DNA from: Amphibalanus amphitrite
Lineage: Eukaryota > Arthropoda > Thecostraca > Balanomorpha > Balanidae
Assembly (NCBI RefSeq): GCF_019059575.1
Contig: NW_024882028.1
Coordinates: forward strand, 186,001-250,000
DNA length: 64,000 nucleotides
Direction of reading: 5' to 3'
In this document: positions 35,201 to 46,658 of the stretch, in pieces
Numbering within the stretch: the first letter of the stretch is position 1
Layout: every line of letters starts with the position of its first letter
Translations under genes and position numbers: made by a program
The notes under the pieces: generated by a model
What the model saw: the letters and a program-made list of their open reading frames with translations, nothing else
What the model was told of the DNA's origin: nothing
The model's database searches: none

Positions 35201-38200
35201 GACAAGGGAGCATCGTTTGACTTGTGAAAGGCAGACGTGTAGTCGAGGCGATAAATGCACATTTTTTTATTTCACATTACCACAGGGTACATTTCGATGA
35301 CACACTAGACACTACCACCCGTCAGTGTTTTGGTTTTGCAGACGATAATCAATCGCCTGGAAGCAAAACAGACGATACTACCAAAAAAGGTCGTTTCAGC
35401 AGCTAATAAGCTTCCATTTTTCTGCTCACTCAAGGTGACATACCCTCCCGTTCCAGCACTGCTCCTACAGCGCCGCCACCGGCTCACCCTCAGGTAGTTG
35501 AGAGTGACGTTGGTGAGCCCCTGCCGGGTGATGTTCTTGCCCAGCTGTTCCGCCAGCCCGGGCTCCTGCTGCGCGTGCATGGCCAGCACCGAGCGCGGAA
35601 TCAGCTCTTTGACGCCGCGAGTCGCAAAGTGCCACGACTTGATCCGCATCAGGTCGTCGAAGGTGAACTCGACGATGAAGCGTCCTTCGGTACACACCTG
35701 GGAAGGGGTGCAAGATATATGGAGTCGGGTAAAAGCGCGGGGAATACAGCACAACGACGAAAAAAGCACAACAGTTCGACTGGAACCCTCAAACAGGCCG
35801 AATTCCTTTAGTTGAAGTCCTTTAAATTCCTTTAGTCGAATAATATTCGCTGCTGGTGCGCCTCCATAAGCCATCAGACAGATCCATCACAATCCGTAAA
35901 ATAAGGCGTAAATAGCACCAAATGACGATAACGGATAAGCTAGTCTGTGCTGTCCCAGACCCAATGAACTCGCAATCTCGGGCATAATCAAGACCTCGAG
36001 CAATCCTTCCAAAACCCACTGCGTCACCTTGGCCAGCAGCGGCTTGCCGTGGTGGGTGACCATGGTGGCCGCGTCGCAGTCGAGCGTGATGCTCGTGTTG
36101 TGGAACGACTCCTTGGGGTGGCGCAGGCTGAAGTAGAGCTCGGTTACACCGCCCTCGAAGATACTCCGGAAGTAGCGCGGAATCAGCGTGCGACCAATCA
36201 CTGAACGCACGAAAATACATTACGCGGGGTCATATAAAAATACATAGTCGTAAGAGGTCAAACAGGATCACATGATTCATAAGGGGTGGAGACTTCTACT
36301 GGCGTCCAACTGGCGTCTAACTGAGCAGACGTCCAAGTTGGCGTCTAACTGTTGGACGGAGACTTCCAAGCTAGACGCGTCTTAAGTTTGCTGTCGCCAG
36401 ATAGACGCAGCCGCCGTCCAGCTAGACGCGTCTAGCTAGACACGAAATGGAAGTCTCCACCCAAGGAGTTATATGGATGATATATCGTCCCAGAGGCCAA
36501 TAGGAAAAGCCCAGAGGACGTAACACAGGGTGAGGTGATCATGCTGATTCACAGGAAACCACAGCCACTGGCATTTCAGAGTTAACCGTGAAATACGTTC
36601 TATCGAATTAATAATCTAATTCTATAAACACTTTAGAAAAGATGATGACAGGAACGACAAAGCATAAACTACGGACGTACTGTATCTCTTTGGTCCATCC
36701 TCGAGGCAGAAGGTGAGAGTGAGTGTGGCGTCGTCCTCGAAGAATTCGGTGGCGAACGCATCCCACCAGAGACTATCGCTGTCCTGTAATTAACGCAAGT
36801 ACCATTACCGACGTCATTAATGCGTAAGTAAGCAAGATAAGACGTAAGAACAGTGGAGCGATCACGTCGAAACACTACGATTTATTGGAACTGAGAATTG
36901 GAATGATGGAAAACAACTGAAAATGATGGCGATATGATCGCGAAAGCGTACCATGCATATTGCATAAGTATGCAGTGGACGCAGTACGGTGTAAAGCACA
37001 ACCACTCACGCTATTAAGATTTCACTCAAGCATATATTTTCACCAAAGCGTGTTCCGATAGATAGTAGACACACAACTGATCTCAGCGTGACAGCGCCGC
37101 CGTAGCTCGTATCTTGACATCGACATACCTCTGACTTTTGTTGCAGTCGTTTGTTCAGTTCATGGATCCTATAGTCAGGCTGGTTGAAGTACGAATTATG
37201 CCGCCTGAAACAATACAGAAAGGAGACAACTTTCAATCGTGAATGTAAAATAATAATAATAATAATAATGCCATTCATAACCTATAAGCGAGCAAATAAA
37301 AGCCAGACTGACGCTTCTACGCCATCATTTTTTGAAGACTCTTGTATATCTCAGCATCACAACATGCTCTCTAACACTCATGGTACAGGTTTTACGATCT
37401 AGCACGCTTGAATTCTTTTTTGAAACAGTGCACAGATGAGGTGATGGGGCAAAATAATTTCGGTCGACAAAAATGTAACCCAAAGTAAAGTCATTTCCAC
37501 CCAGCCTGTCAAAGAAAGCGGGGGCTAGGCCAAGGCTTTAGGCTGGGGGAGGGTAGGGGAGAGTCCGACAAAAAATGCACAGCCTTATATAATATACATA
37601 CATGATACTAAATAAACAAAAGTATTGGGAGAGGGGGATCCGGGTGCCCGCAAACCACGGTGACGGAGACCCTGCAACGAAGAGTTCATTTGATAACATT
37701 TCAGCTGTGTGTAGATTGCACAGAGAAGGGAAGAACAGAGAAAGGATGGGGGGAAGGAAGGAGTGGGAGGAGGGGAGGGGGAGCCGGATGGTGAGACAAG
37801 CCGGGGAGGGGACGGGGACGGAAGAGTTATCGGACATGACTGCAGCTAAACAAGCAAGTACAGGAAAACTGTGGTGGGCGTATCGTCAGCAACACCCGCC
37901 AAAGCGCACAGCTGGAGTGGACAGACTGAACGACTGAAGGATGACTCAAAAAGAGACCACTGTCGGCTAGCACCGGCTGAATCGGTAGGTATAGCGGGGC
38001 GACACACTCAGGACAGCTTTGTGGGCTTTTCTAGGCATTCATTACCATTTGCCGTTGACAGCCAACTCACCCGTGGTCCATTCTGTCCGGCGGGATGGGC
38101 CCACCGGGCCCCATCGGTCCCGGGCCCATGGGACCGCCGGGCCCGTGCATGGGGCCCATGTGCTGCGGTCCGAACGGGAACGGGCCGCCGAACGGGCCTG

Positions 38201-38672
38201 GGTGCGGGCCCATCGGCGGGAACGGGCCGCCGGCCATACTGTGGGGCATCATGCCGGCCGGGCCGCCGAACTGTGCCGGGTGCGGGCCCGGCGTGGAGAC
38301 AGCCGGGAACGGCCCGCTCGGCGGCCCGCTGGCCGGCGGCGTCGGGTACGGCGACGGGCCGCCGGCCGGCGCCGGGGACGCCGAGAACGGCGCTCCCGGC
38401 GGCCCCGGCGCCGGCGCCGGGTGGCCGGGGCTCGGGAAGTGCGGCGGCACCGCCGGCGGCGTGAAGCTGCTGCCCTGCGAGTGCGGCGTGCCCGGTCCGC
38501 CGGCGGGAAACTGCGGGCCGCCGGCGCCATAGCCCGCCGGGCCGGCCGAGCCGGGCGTGCCGGGCCCCGAGTCGGGCCCCGACGGCGGCCCCGGCCCGAC
38601 GGCGCCCTTCCAGCCGAGCGCCGGGTCCGACTCCAGCGTGGCCACCGCTGCCAGGACTGCCGGCCAGCCGAC
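32226..38672 (-). CDS. LDB1: LDB1/Chip, LIM-domain-binding co-regulator; first coding exon not found
   Basis: LDB proteins dimerise in the nucleus and bridge LIM-homeodomain/LMO proteins and SSBP to enhancers. Exons found, in gene order: 38672-38071, 37204-37129, 36783-36681, 36200-36028, 35697-35488, 35010-34887, 33283-33168, 32546-32226. Phases agree throughout (1,725 nt, 574 residues); the first listed exon enters at phase 0 from an unseen upstream exon. Domains in order: a Pro/Gly-rich N-terminal extension of ~200 residues; dimerisation domain (RHNSYFNQPDYRIHELNKRLQ, LWWDAFATEFFEDDA, IGRTLIPRYFRSIFEGG, HGKPLL, ELIPRSVLAMHAQ); the SSBP-binding LCCD (LCVILEPMQELM, LFQKWQRMVAPP); nuclear localisation KRRKRK; the LIM interaction domain (DVMVVGEPSLMGGEFGDEDE, then RLITRLENAQ); and a Pro/Ser tail. 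The long N-terminus and total length resemble fly Chip (about 577 residues) more than human LDB1 (about 375). Confidence 0.96.
34088..34120 (-). other. Possible 33-nt cassette microexon in LDB1
   Basis: Between the LCCD exon and the KRRKRK exon a segment with CTCAG before it and GTATGTG after it could be spliced in. At 33 nt it keeps the frame (phase 1 to phase 1) and contains no stop in that frame. Skipping it gives MVAPP-ENQRPPSKRRKRK, which matches the family, so it would be an optional exon at most. There is no homology support. Confidence 0.25.
36285..36462. mobile_element. Small MITE with GGTGGAGACTTC ends, in an LDB1 intron
   Basis: A 178-bp element with inverted ends GGTGGAGACTTC / GAAGTCTCCACC, flanked by AAGG on each side (36281-36284 and 36463-36466). 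It contains many GGCGTC / TAGACGCG words. No coding potential. Family not recognised. Confidence 0.7.
37246..37269 (+). repeat. (AAT)n microsatellite in an LDB1 intron
   Basis: About seven AAT/TAA units between the first two recognised LDB1 exons. Confidence 0.85.
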
Positions 38673-40222
38673 CTGCCAGCAGACAAACCAGCATACCTGG
38701 TGCATCAACTCTGGCTTCACCACAGACAGAGCTCACACTTCACCTAACCATACACCTACCAATTGTGGAGCCGGCATGGAGGTACTATGAATGATAATGA
38801 AACTATTAATAGGTACCACCTAATAAAGTAATAATAAAACAGTACACACAATAAAATGGTATGCATCTTTGCATCATAAAGTGGGGAGATAGATGTATTT
38901 AGAAAATAAAGAATTCTAGAACACAGCTGCCTAGTGATGATTCATAGACGTCACATAGGTACAGCTCTTTTCTGGCTGCAGATAAGTTCTAAAAGAATTT
39001 GTTCCCTTGACAAACATAACTTTGTTCCTGGAAGTTCTCAAACTTTAACAAGCATTTGTCATCATCAAAATCTGAAAATGGAGCCCGGTGTTGCAACTTG
39101 CAGTGTAAGTTGCTATAAAATATGGTAGGTTTCTGTGATGTTTTCCAGCCACATTTCACTTTTTGGAATCCAAACTTGAAAATGACTACCCAAACATAGC
39201 ATCTGATTCAGCTAAGGGTGCAAAAGGTAGTTATAGCCTACCTTAAGTCCTGTTACTTGCCATAAAGTAATGTTAGGTACTTGTCAGAAGACAGAAGCCT
39301 ACCTATGTCATCAAAAATGTTTTGATTAATATAGTTGTAGTCATCACCACCAGTTGTACTAGTTAAAATACTACCTACTGGCCTTGTACCTACCAGTGAC
39401 TCTTTATACTGCTGACGCAAGGTGCAATTCTGGCACACAATTGCCGCAACACTATTTTACGTCGTCAACAAATTGTTGGAAGTTTACGTCCAAATTTTCC
39501 TTAAACCCAACTTCTTTTAAATACATAATAATAAAAAATATATTTCTTTTAATAAATATACTACAATGACTGCGTAAACTCTTACAATGAAGCGTAAACG
39601 TAAACAATCCATGGGTAGGCAAACATCAGTAGATCAGGTTAGGTAAGGTTGGGTAATGCTCCTTTTTTCAAATAGATGTCAAAAAATGGAAAAATGTGCA
39701 AAATTTACCTTTGAAGTGAATTGTTACCACTGGCACATAAACCCTGCAAACCCTGTGGCTGAGCCCCTAGTTACCAGTCCACTAGCACTGCTTAGCAAGG
39801 CACCCAGGCTCACAGTCACCCATTTGATCATTCAGACAAAATTGATAGCTCTGAGGGGTGTTCACGGGCACCGCAAACTACTGAGTGCGGTGTGTGCGGT
39901 GTCTGCAGCAGGCATAGGGGTAGGGGATGGGTAGGCAGTTCTGACGTCACAGCTGCGTGCGGTATACAGTCCCACAGCGGTCGCTGTGTGTGGTGACGGA
40001 AGGCTGACAGGGACGCAGCGGGCGGAGCTTGGAGGCTGTGTACGGTCAGATCGCACACAGGGCCCGCGAACAGCCCTCAGGTTCTATCATAAGACACCAC
40101 CAAAATCAGACAAAACCATCAACACAAACTTGAACTTTTATCCCTATTGAAGTTCTGCATACCATTAATAACAATGAAAACCAGAGAAAAATAATATCAT
40201 ATAAAGGCATCAACATTTCATA
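38673..40222. other. Region upstream of the recognised LDB1 exons
   Basis: The missing LDB1 start exon may lie here or further right, but I found no ATG exon with a phase-0 donor that I can defend. A short TTAGG-like tract (GGTTAGGTAAGGTTGGG) is at 39636-39655. A GC-richer patch at 39850-40080 might be promoter or UTR. Confidence 0.4.
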
Positions 40223-40443
40223 TTAACCCAGGAACGCCCAACTGGACATTTTTGTCCAACCGTGTCTCTCTGCAGTGCAGGGGACCCACAGCGTGCGACA
40301 GTGGAGCCATCTTTTAACAGCGGCCGGTACAAGTCGAGAAAGATCCAGCAAAACGTTTTAGAATGATTCCGAGCTTATCGGTCCAGTTTTGAGCGACACG
40401 TCGAGCATCCAAGTCGCTCGTTGGATTTAGACCCCAAATCGCG

Positions 40444-42451
40444 ATGACGTCACATGACGAAAGGTAAGATGTCATGGCGCTGGAGTATTAGCCAGGTAAA
40501 TTAACAGTGTATTCATGTTTGGGAGACTTTGTTCCATGTTTTGATGCGCTAGCTTGTTTTCCCAGTTGCGTTGCATGATCATTAGAAGAGAAATTGCAAA
40601 AAATGGACAAAATTGTCCACGTGGGCATTGCTGTGTACAAAATAGAGCTGGCTTGCACAAATGCTTATTTGGTATTATCTGTTACAGCACTTTCAATGGC
40701 TCCATTCCTGTTTCAGACACAAGACAAAGACACTGAATGATGTCCTTGACATGGTTGAAGAAGATGCCAGCGGAGATGAAGCGGACGTCATCCTCATCCC
40801 TCCAGAAGGTGACGTATCTGACGGCTACTCCGGACCGGAGGACGAAGGCGAGGGCGACCCCGACCATCTTTCTGCCCCCATCCTGAAGTCTGAAGCTGAA
40901 CTTCAGCGTCGCAGGAGTTCAAGGGCTGAGACCACTCACCAGCCTACCGCGCGACGTCATCAAGCTCATCACACTGTGACGTGGATGAAGCCAGCGCCTT
41001 CATCGGGAAAGCCTACCAGGCTTTTCCCTGAGGCTAGCTTCAGCCAGTTCTCGGGGATGAGTCCAAACGAACTGGTAACACTCTTCCTTGGTGAGGAGAT
41101 CTTCGACCTCACTATCAAGGAGAGCACCCTCTACGCTCTTCGAAACGGACGCCAAGATCCACAGCTGAGCAGGGAAGACATCGCCATCTTCATCGGCATC
41201 CTCGTCCTCACTAGCTACCTGACAGCAGTGAACACCAGGTTCTACTGGCAAGAGGCTGCGGACACTCACAATGAGCTCATATGTCAAGCCATGACGCGCA
41301 ATCGCTTTGACACGATCAAGCGGAACCTCCACTTCTGCAGCGAGGAAGATCCTGCTGACCGCTACTGGAAGCTCCGTCCGCTCATCAAAATCCTGCAGGT
41401 CAAGTATATGGAGCATTTTGTTCCGCAGCAAGCTATCTCCCACGACGAGGCCATGATCGCCTACTTTGGGCGGCACGGTCTGAAACAGGCGATCCGGAAC
41501 AAACCGATCCGTTTCGGATTCAAGGCCTGGGCACAGAACACGTCAGACGGATATCTCCTGGCGTTCGACTTCTATCAAGGAAGGGGAGTCGCGGAGCACA
41601 CTGACGACAACGTTCAGCTTGTTGGAAAGAGCGGCGCCACCGTGCTCGATCTGCTGGAGCACATGAAGCAGGAGTTCCGCGAGCTGCCCTTCCAGTTCTT
41701 CGTGGACAACTATTTCATGTCCATCCCCCTGATGCAGGAGATGACGAAGAGAGGATACGACGTGACAGGCACGATCCGGGAGAACCGCATCCCTGGCACG
41801 ACTGGCCTCAGTGCGACGAAGGAGTTTAGGAAGAAGGAACGAGGCATGCACCAGGCTGTCACCAGTCGGGACGGGAACGTGATTCTCGTCAGGTGGCAAG
41901 ACAATGCACCCGTCACTCTGGCCTCGACATGCTACGGCGATGTTCCCCCAGGCAAGGTGCGCCGTTACAGCCGTGTGCAGAAGCGACATGTGGAAGTTGA
42001 CCGCCCTCATGTTGTCGGGAAGTACAACGAGATGATGGGCGGTACTGACAGGATGGATCAAAATGTCAACCACTGCAGGATCGCCGTCAAGGGCAAGAAG
42101 TGGTGGTGGCCGATCTTCACATGGCTTGTGGACACGGCAGTCCACAACGCCTGGCGTCTTTACTGCCGCGCTGGCGGCACGATGACTTATGTCCAGTTCC
42201 GTCGCGAGTACGCCTGCACCATCCTGCGACGATGGGCCAGGGGGAGCAAGCCCATGATGAACCGCAACCTTGCGGCTCCAGGATCCGAAGCCATCCGCTT
42301 CGACGGGATGGGACACATCATCATCAAGGCCCCGTCACGGGGGACCTGCCGGAATGAAGGCTGCACGGCGAAGGTGGGAACCAAGTGCGTGAAGTGTGCT
42401 GTGTTCCTGTGCGTCAACTGCTTCGCCGGCTTCCATGGCGTCGCCCAGTGA
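40444..42451 (+). CDS. piggyBac transposase, probably two exons
   Basis: This enzyme cuts and pastes its element at TTAA. The frame is open to 42451. Catalytic Asp triad: SHDEAM (codon at 41444), FVDNYFMS (41705) and GGTDRMDQN (42047). A C-terminal Cys-rich zinc-binding domain (CRNEGCTAKVGTKCVKC, then CVNCF) occupies the last ~30 residues. A strongly acidic N-terminus (MVEEDASGDEAD) resembles the PGBD2/PGBD3 type. I favour a spliced start: exon 1 at 40444-40463 (MTSHDE plus two bases, donor AAG/GTAAG) and exon 2 from 40717 after CTGTTTCAG. The phases fit and give 584 residues, close to the 594 of the founding piggyBac. An unspliced start at 40661 would add an unrelated-looking MLIWYYLLQHF leader. 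All key residues are present. Confidence 0.93.
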
Positions 42452-42510
42452 AAAGATGTTCAGGCTTCCACTGGTGGACGCCCGGCGATACCCCTGCCAA
42501 GCAGCGACAG

Positions 42511-43108
42511 TAGAGCACTTCACGGATAGGCTTTTTAGGATCCGGCCCGGCCCATATCCGGCAAGTCATATCCAGATCCGCCCATTATCCGCCTTTCTTT
42601 GAATATCAGAATCCGGCCCACCCATGGCCCGTATTGCAGCCAAACTTCCAAAAAATATCCGTAATAATCCGTTTCACCAATAACTGGTTTCACTCAAAAC
42701 TGGACTAACAAATTCAATCTAAGGGACCAGACAGCCATACATCTCACAGACCATCATGGTTCCAAAAACCATGCTTATAAACCTAAAACCACATGAAAAT
42801 CACGACATTGGTAAACTAGGTATCATCCTTCAATAGTAATACTTGAAGACAAGTCTTGTGACAAGTGAGTGTCATAAAATGATGCCTTACTTTAATCAAA
42901 CCTCTGCTGCCGCTTAACACATTAGGTTAATTTTCAAGTTCAATGTTGAATGTTAAAATTTTGATCGGTTTTGATCCGGGTTCAACCTTCAATTCCCAAA
43001 TCCGGCCCGCCCATATCCGTTCTTTTTTAACAAATTTAGAATCTAATCCTATCCGGTCCGCGGATTTATCCGTGGATAACGGATTTATCCGGCCCATGAA
43101 GTGCTCTA
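42511..43108. mobile_element. hAT-type MITE inside the piggyBac 3' region
   Basis: An 8-bp direct duplication AGCGACAG flanks it (42503-42510 and 43109-43116). The ends are TAGAGCACTTCACGG and, inverted, TAGAGCACTTCATGG. The body of 598 bp is non-coding and full of ATCCGG/CCGGAT words. An 8-bp duplication and TAG-type ends are typical of hAT elements. It must be younger than the piggyBac insertion. Confidence 0.9.
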
Positions 43109-43376
43109 AGCGACAGTGCTGATGGCCCCAATTTGGGATTTGTCTCAGTTTGCTGCTTGATCTTAAATTCGTTGATTGATAATCTGGAGTGACTGGATGT
43201 CACCGGTGTGTTGACAACATGAGCATGGAGAGCAAGTTGACAAGGAGAGCATGTTGACACTCTGGTTGATTTTATAGAAATACACTTGCTTTTTAGCTGA
43301 ATGGAGTTTTTTTTACAGAAAACTTAAGTGGTCTGGTGTGGTTTGATCTAATCTTCCGCAAAGCACCATTTTTGTA

Positions 43377-44513
43377 CCGTAAAATGGGGTGTTAAGGGAC
43401 AGTGGGGTGATAAGGGACAGTTGCGTGGGAAAAACTTTGAGTCATGTTAAGTTCCTAATTTGAGAAGGTTGAATAAAAACTTGAGTGTGGTAGTTGACAC
43501 TGTTTTGTTCTTAACTAAAAGACAAAATGGCATGGTTTTTCATGCAAGTGATTTGGCTCAAAAATGGTTTTGAAAATCATGCTACATTTTCACAAAATTG
43601 AGACATCTCCAAAACTCTGTGTGTACCACATAAACTAGAAGGTGCACAGGTGAAATGAATGCATAGGTGTATTGTCACATGTATTGCACATGTTTCCTGA
43701 AAAACTTATACAAATCCACCCATTCATTCATCATCCTCTTCCTCTTTTCTGGACACATGCGTATTTTGAGGTGGATGTGGGGTGCTAAGGGACAGGGAAG
43801 AAAAAATAGAGAAAATAATATATAAATATAATTTCATAAAGTTTTCATTCAGTAGGCATGGAAAACACCAAATTCCACATAAAATGCTGGCTAATTCATG
43901 CTTTCATCTCTAACACATCTTAATTTATATAACAAAACACCTCAAAACTCCCTTAACACTATCTTTATCAATGATGGGTCAATGGAGACTGATGTAGGTA
44001 AATGTGATGTCATCATAAAAAGGCCAAAACAAAGAGGGCAACATAATGACAAGTGACTAGCTTCAAAATGGGTTTCTGTTGACAGAAGGGTACTTTTTGG
44101 TTCTATTTACCTCATAGTTAGCACATTTTCCAGAGGCGTAAACTGCATTACATGTAATTGGCTAAAAAGGCCATTAGTGGTGAATGAACCTGACTTGTTT
44201 TGTGACAAAATATGCAAAACATTTCAATAAATAAATTGTGTGCCCTTTCACACCCCAATTGTGGGCATTTGATGACCATTTCTTGAAAAAATATAGGTGT
44301 CCCTTAACACCCCACATTGGGGTGCTAAGGGACAGCGATGAAAAATAATAACAAATAATATGCATGTATATATTTTTAAAACTTTAATGTAGCAGGCATG
44401 TAAAGCACCAAATTCCACATAAAATGCTGACAAGTTGATGCTTCTATCCCCAACCCTTCTTGAGTTATATAACAAAACACCTCAAAACTGTCCCTTAACA
44501 CCCCGTTTTACGG
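43377..44513. mobile_element. TA-target non-autonomous element with CCGTAAAACGGGGTG ends
   Basis: TA lies on both sides (43375-43376 and 44514-44515). Inverted ends are CCGTAAAATGGGGTGTTAAG and CCGTAAAACGGGGTGTTAAG. Inside, two ~175-bp direct repeats (43785-43960 and 44325-44500) each begin GGTGCTAAGGGACAG, so terminal sequence has been copied inwards. No coding region. Consistent with a Tc1/mariner-like MITE, though the TA duplication alone is weak evidence of class. Confidence 0.8.
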
Positions 44514-44815
44514 TACATGGTAATGCCCATCTGGACATTTATGTCCAGTGCTATACGTCGAAAACTACAAAAGGTACAGTGATAATTTCTTCGGCTGTTT
44601 ACAACACTAGTATAGGGGGGCAAACATGTGAATTTTCATTGGAATCGGAAAACTTTTTTTCTCTGGGCACTGGGGGGTTAATATCCAAACTTCATGAGTT
44701 CAACTTTGGGTTGCAATTTAAATAAATTTGTTGAATTATTGTCATAGGAGTTGCGCCCGTTCGGTGTTTACAGTCTACTACCACTGCAAAGAGACCAGAA
44801 GTGATCTAATGTGAA

Positions 44816-45678
44816 TGATATCAGTTGGGGGAGGTTTGGTCAATGGTTGTCATTTTTAGCACATGCCATTTTTGGCAACCATGTGCTAAAAATGACAACG
44901 CTATCAGCTATTTTTAGCAACGATGAAGCCGATTTCACTCCTTAGCGAGGAAATCACGATTTTGGAAATACAAGCACTGATTTTGGAAAAGAAGTGCTGC
45001 CACCTGGTGCAAGAAGAAGAAACCAGCTTTAATATGGCCGTTGTTTGTATGGTAGTCCAACGTTGAAGTATACCCTTTTTTGTGGCCCGAAGTTGGAACT
45101 TTAAATTGAAGCATCCGAAAATGATCGATATTGATCGAAATCATGATGTTGATGAAAAAAATAATACCTATGTTAAGTTGAGAGAGGAGGCCATTTTATC
45201 CAGATGCGGTGGTTTACTTCTTGAAATTATTTTTGCTTACGACGACTGCCATGTAATGAGGGATAATTAGCAGCCGTCATTAGCAAAAATAATTTCAAGA
45301 AGTAAACTACTGCATCTGGATAAAATGGCCTCCTCTCTCAACTTAAAATATTATTTTTTTCATCAACATCATGTTTTCGATCAATATCGATCATTTTCGG
45401 ATGCTTCAATTTTAAGTTCCAACTTCAGGCCACAAAACAAACTACCATACAAATAACAGGCATATTAAAGCTGGATTCTTCGTCTTGCACCAGGTGGCAG
45501 CACTTCTTTTCCAAAATCAGTGTTTATCTTTCCAAAATCTTCATTTCCTCGCTGAGGAGTGAAATCGGCCTCATCGTTGTCAAAAATAGCAGAATCGTTG
45601 TCATTTTTAGCACGTGTGACAAAAATAGCACGTGCTAAAAATGACAACGATTGACCAAACCTCCCCCGACTGATATCA
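44816..45678. mobile_element. Fold-back element: ~860-bp near-perfect long inverted repeat
   Basis: Almost the whole stretch is one hairpin: the left ~400 bp (GGGGGAGGTTTGGTCAAT...) is repeated in reverse complement on the right, with a loop of a few tens of bases near 45240-45270. The outermost 8 bases on each side are TGATATCA, itself a palindrome, so it may be an 8-bp target duplication or part of the arms. Arms carry GTCATTTTTAGCACATG-type words. No coding region. Confidence 0.92.
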
Positions 45679-46309
45679 ATGAAATGAAAGAGCATATAGT
45701 GGAATACATAAATCTTACCGAGATAAAAATATAAATAAAATGCTAGACAACCTACAGAGTGAATCGTAACCCAAGATCAAATCCAAATTGAAATATCCCA
45801 CCTGCAGCACACAGTGCACAGTGCACACGGCACACACACACCATTAGCCAATTCGGTGTTTTTGCGACGAAAGGTAGGTTGACACAAGAGAAGCCAGTAC
45901 TAAAACAAGAATGCTATTGGTATTGTTTAAACAGCTTTTAGAATTAGGAAAACAATACCACATGATTAATTATGACAAGAAGTAACTGAAAAGAGAATGT
46001 AAAACCTGTAAGCATTAAGTTAAGGGTCTGAAGCATGCATTCGATTTCACATTAATTCATCACCACACTGGAAGATTTTGTCCACAGGCGGTCTCAGCCT
46101 ATTGCAGAGAGGGGAGGGGGGAGGGGACGGGGCAACCGGCACTCGGCAGTCGTACTCGAGCATATTACTCGTCACTCGAGTTCTTTTCTGTGACGTATGG
46201 GCAAGGCAGTGAGCATGTATACATATACTGCTCTGCGGGCGACATCTACCTGATCTGCCGCACTTTTAGGATTAGATACCTACTGAATTATTGTCTTCAA
46301 ACAGCGGAG
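45679..46309. other. Unassigned sequence
   Basis: AT-rich, with a purine-rich patch near 46110. I see no gene or clear repeat. Confidence 0.4.
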
Positions 46310-46467
46310 CTCCCAAAAAAAGTAAAGTCTAATATCTTAAAAAGCGGTGAACATCTTTTGGTGAAATTCGGTAGGCATTAATTTTTGCTCTATCGCTCTA
46401 TCTGAGTCACGGTACATCACTTTTATGCCATTTCATTACATTTTGAAGGTGGAAGGGGAGGGTCCCT
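46310..46467. mobile_element. Family D MITE remnant (D3)
   Basis: The reverse complement of this stretch follows the left 160 bp of D1 (AGGGACCCTCCC, AAAAGTGATGT, GAATTTCACC). Only one end is present. Its TTAA (46468-46471) abuts the tip of the large A element, so A1 probably inserted at the edge of D3, which lost its other side. Confidence 0.75.
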
Positions 46468-46658
46468 TTAAAACCCGCGCCCCGCTGGGGGGGGGGGGGC
46501 AGAATCAACCCCCTCTCGTTTTTCCCCAATAACTTCTAAACGCGTTACACCAGCGACGTCAAACACTCAGTACCTTTTCATACATCAGTTTAACACATTC
46601 CCTGAAAATTTGAGCGAAATCCGTCGGCAATTTTTTTTTTTTAGAAAAGGACGTTTAA

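Larger units (their letters stand above)
40227..44677 (+). mobile_element. Apparently complete piggyBac transposon with two younger insertions
   Basis: TTAA stands at both borders (40223-40226 and 44678-44681). The left end reads CCCAGGAACGCCCAACTGG; the right end, inverted, reads CCCCCCAGTGCCCAGAG, an imperfect partner. A subterminal hairpin word (GCCCANNTGGACAT with TGTCCA) occurs at 40237, in reverse near 40604-40630, and at 44524. Subtracting a 598-bp hAT-type MITE and a 1,137-bp TA-element, each with its duplicated site, leaves about 2.7 kb, a normal piggyBac size. The transposase frame is open. Confidence 0.88.

Noticed and set aside
38008-38747. Gly/Pro- and Arg-rich frames on + and - around the LDB1 N-terminal exon
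   Set aside because: Only the - strand frame joined by splice phase to the RHNSYFNQPDYR exon makes sense; the others reflect GC-rich repeats.
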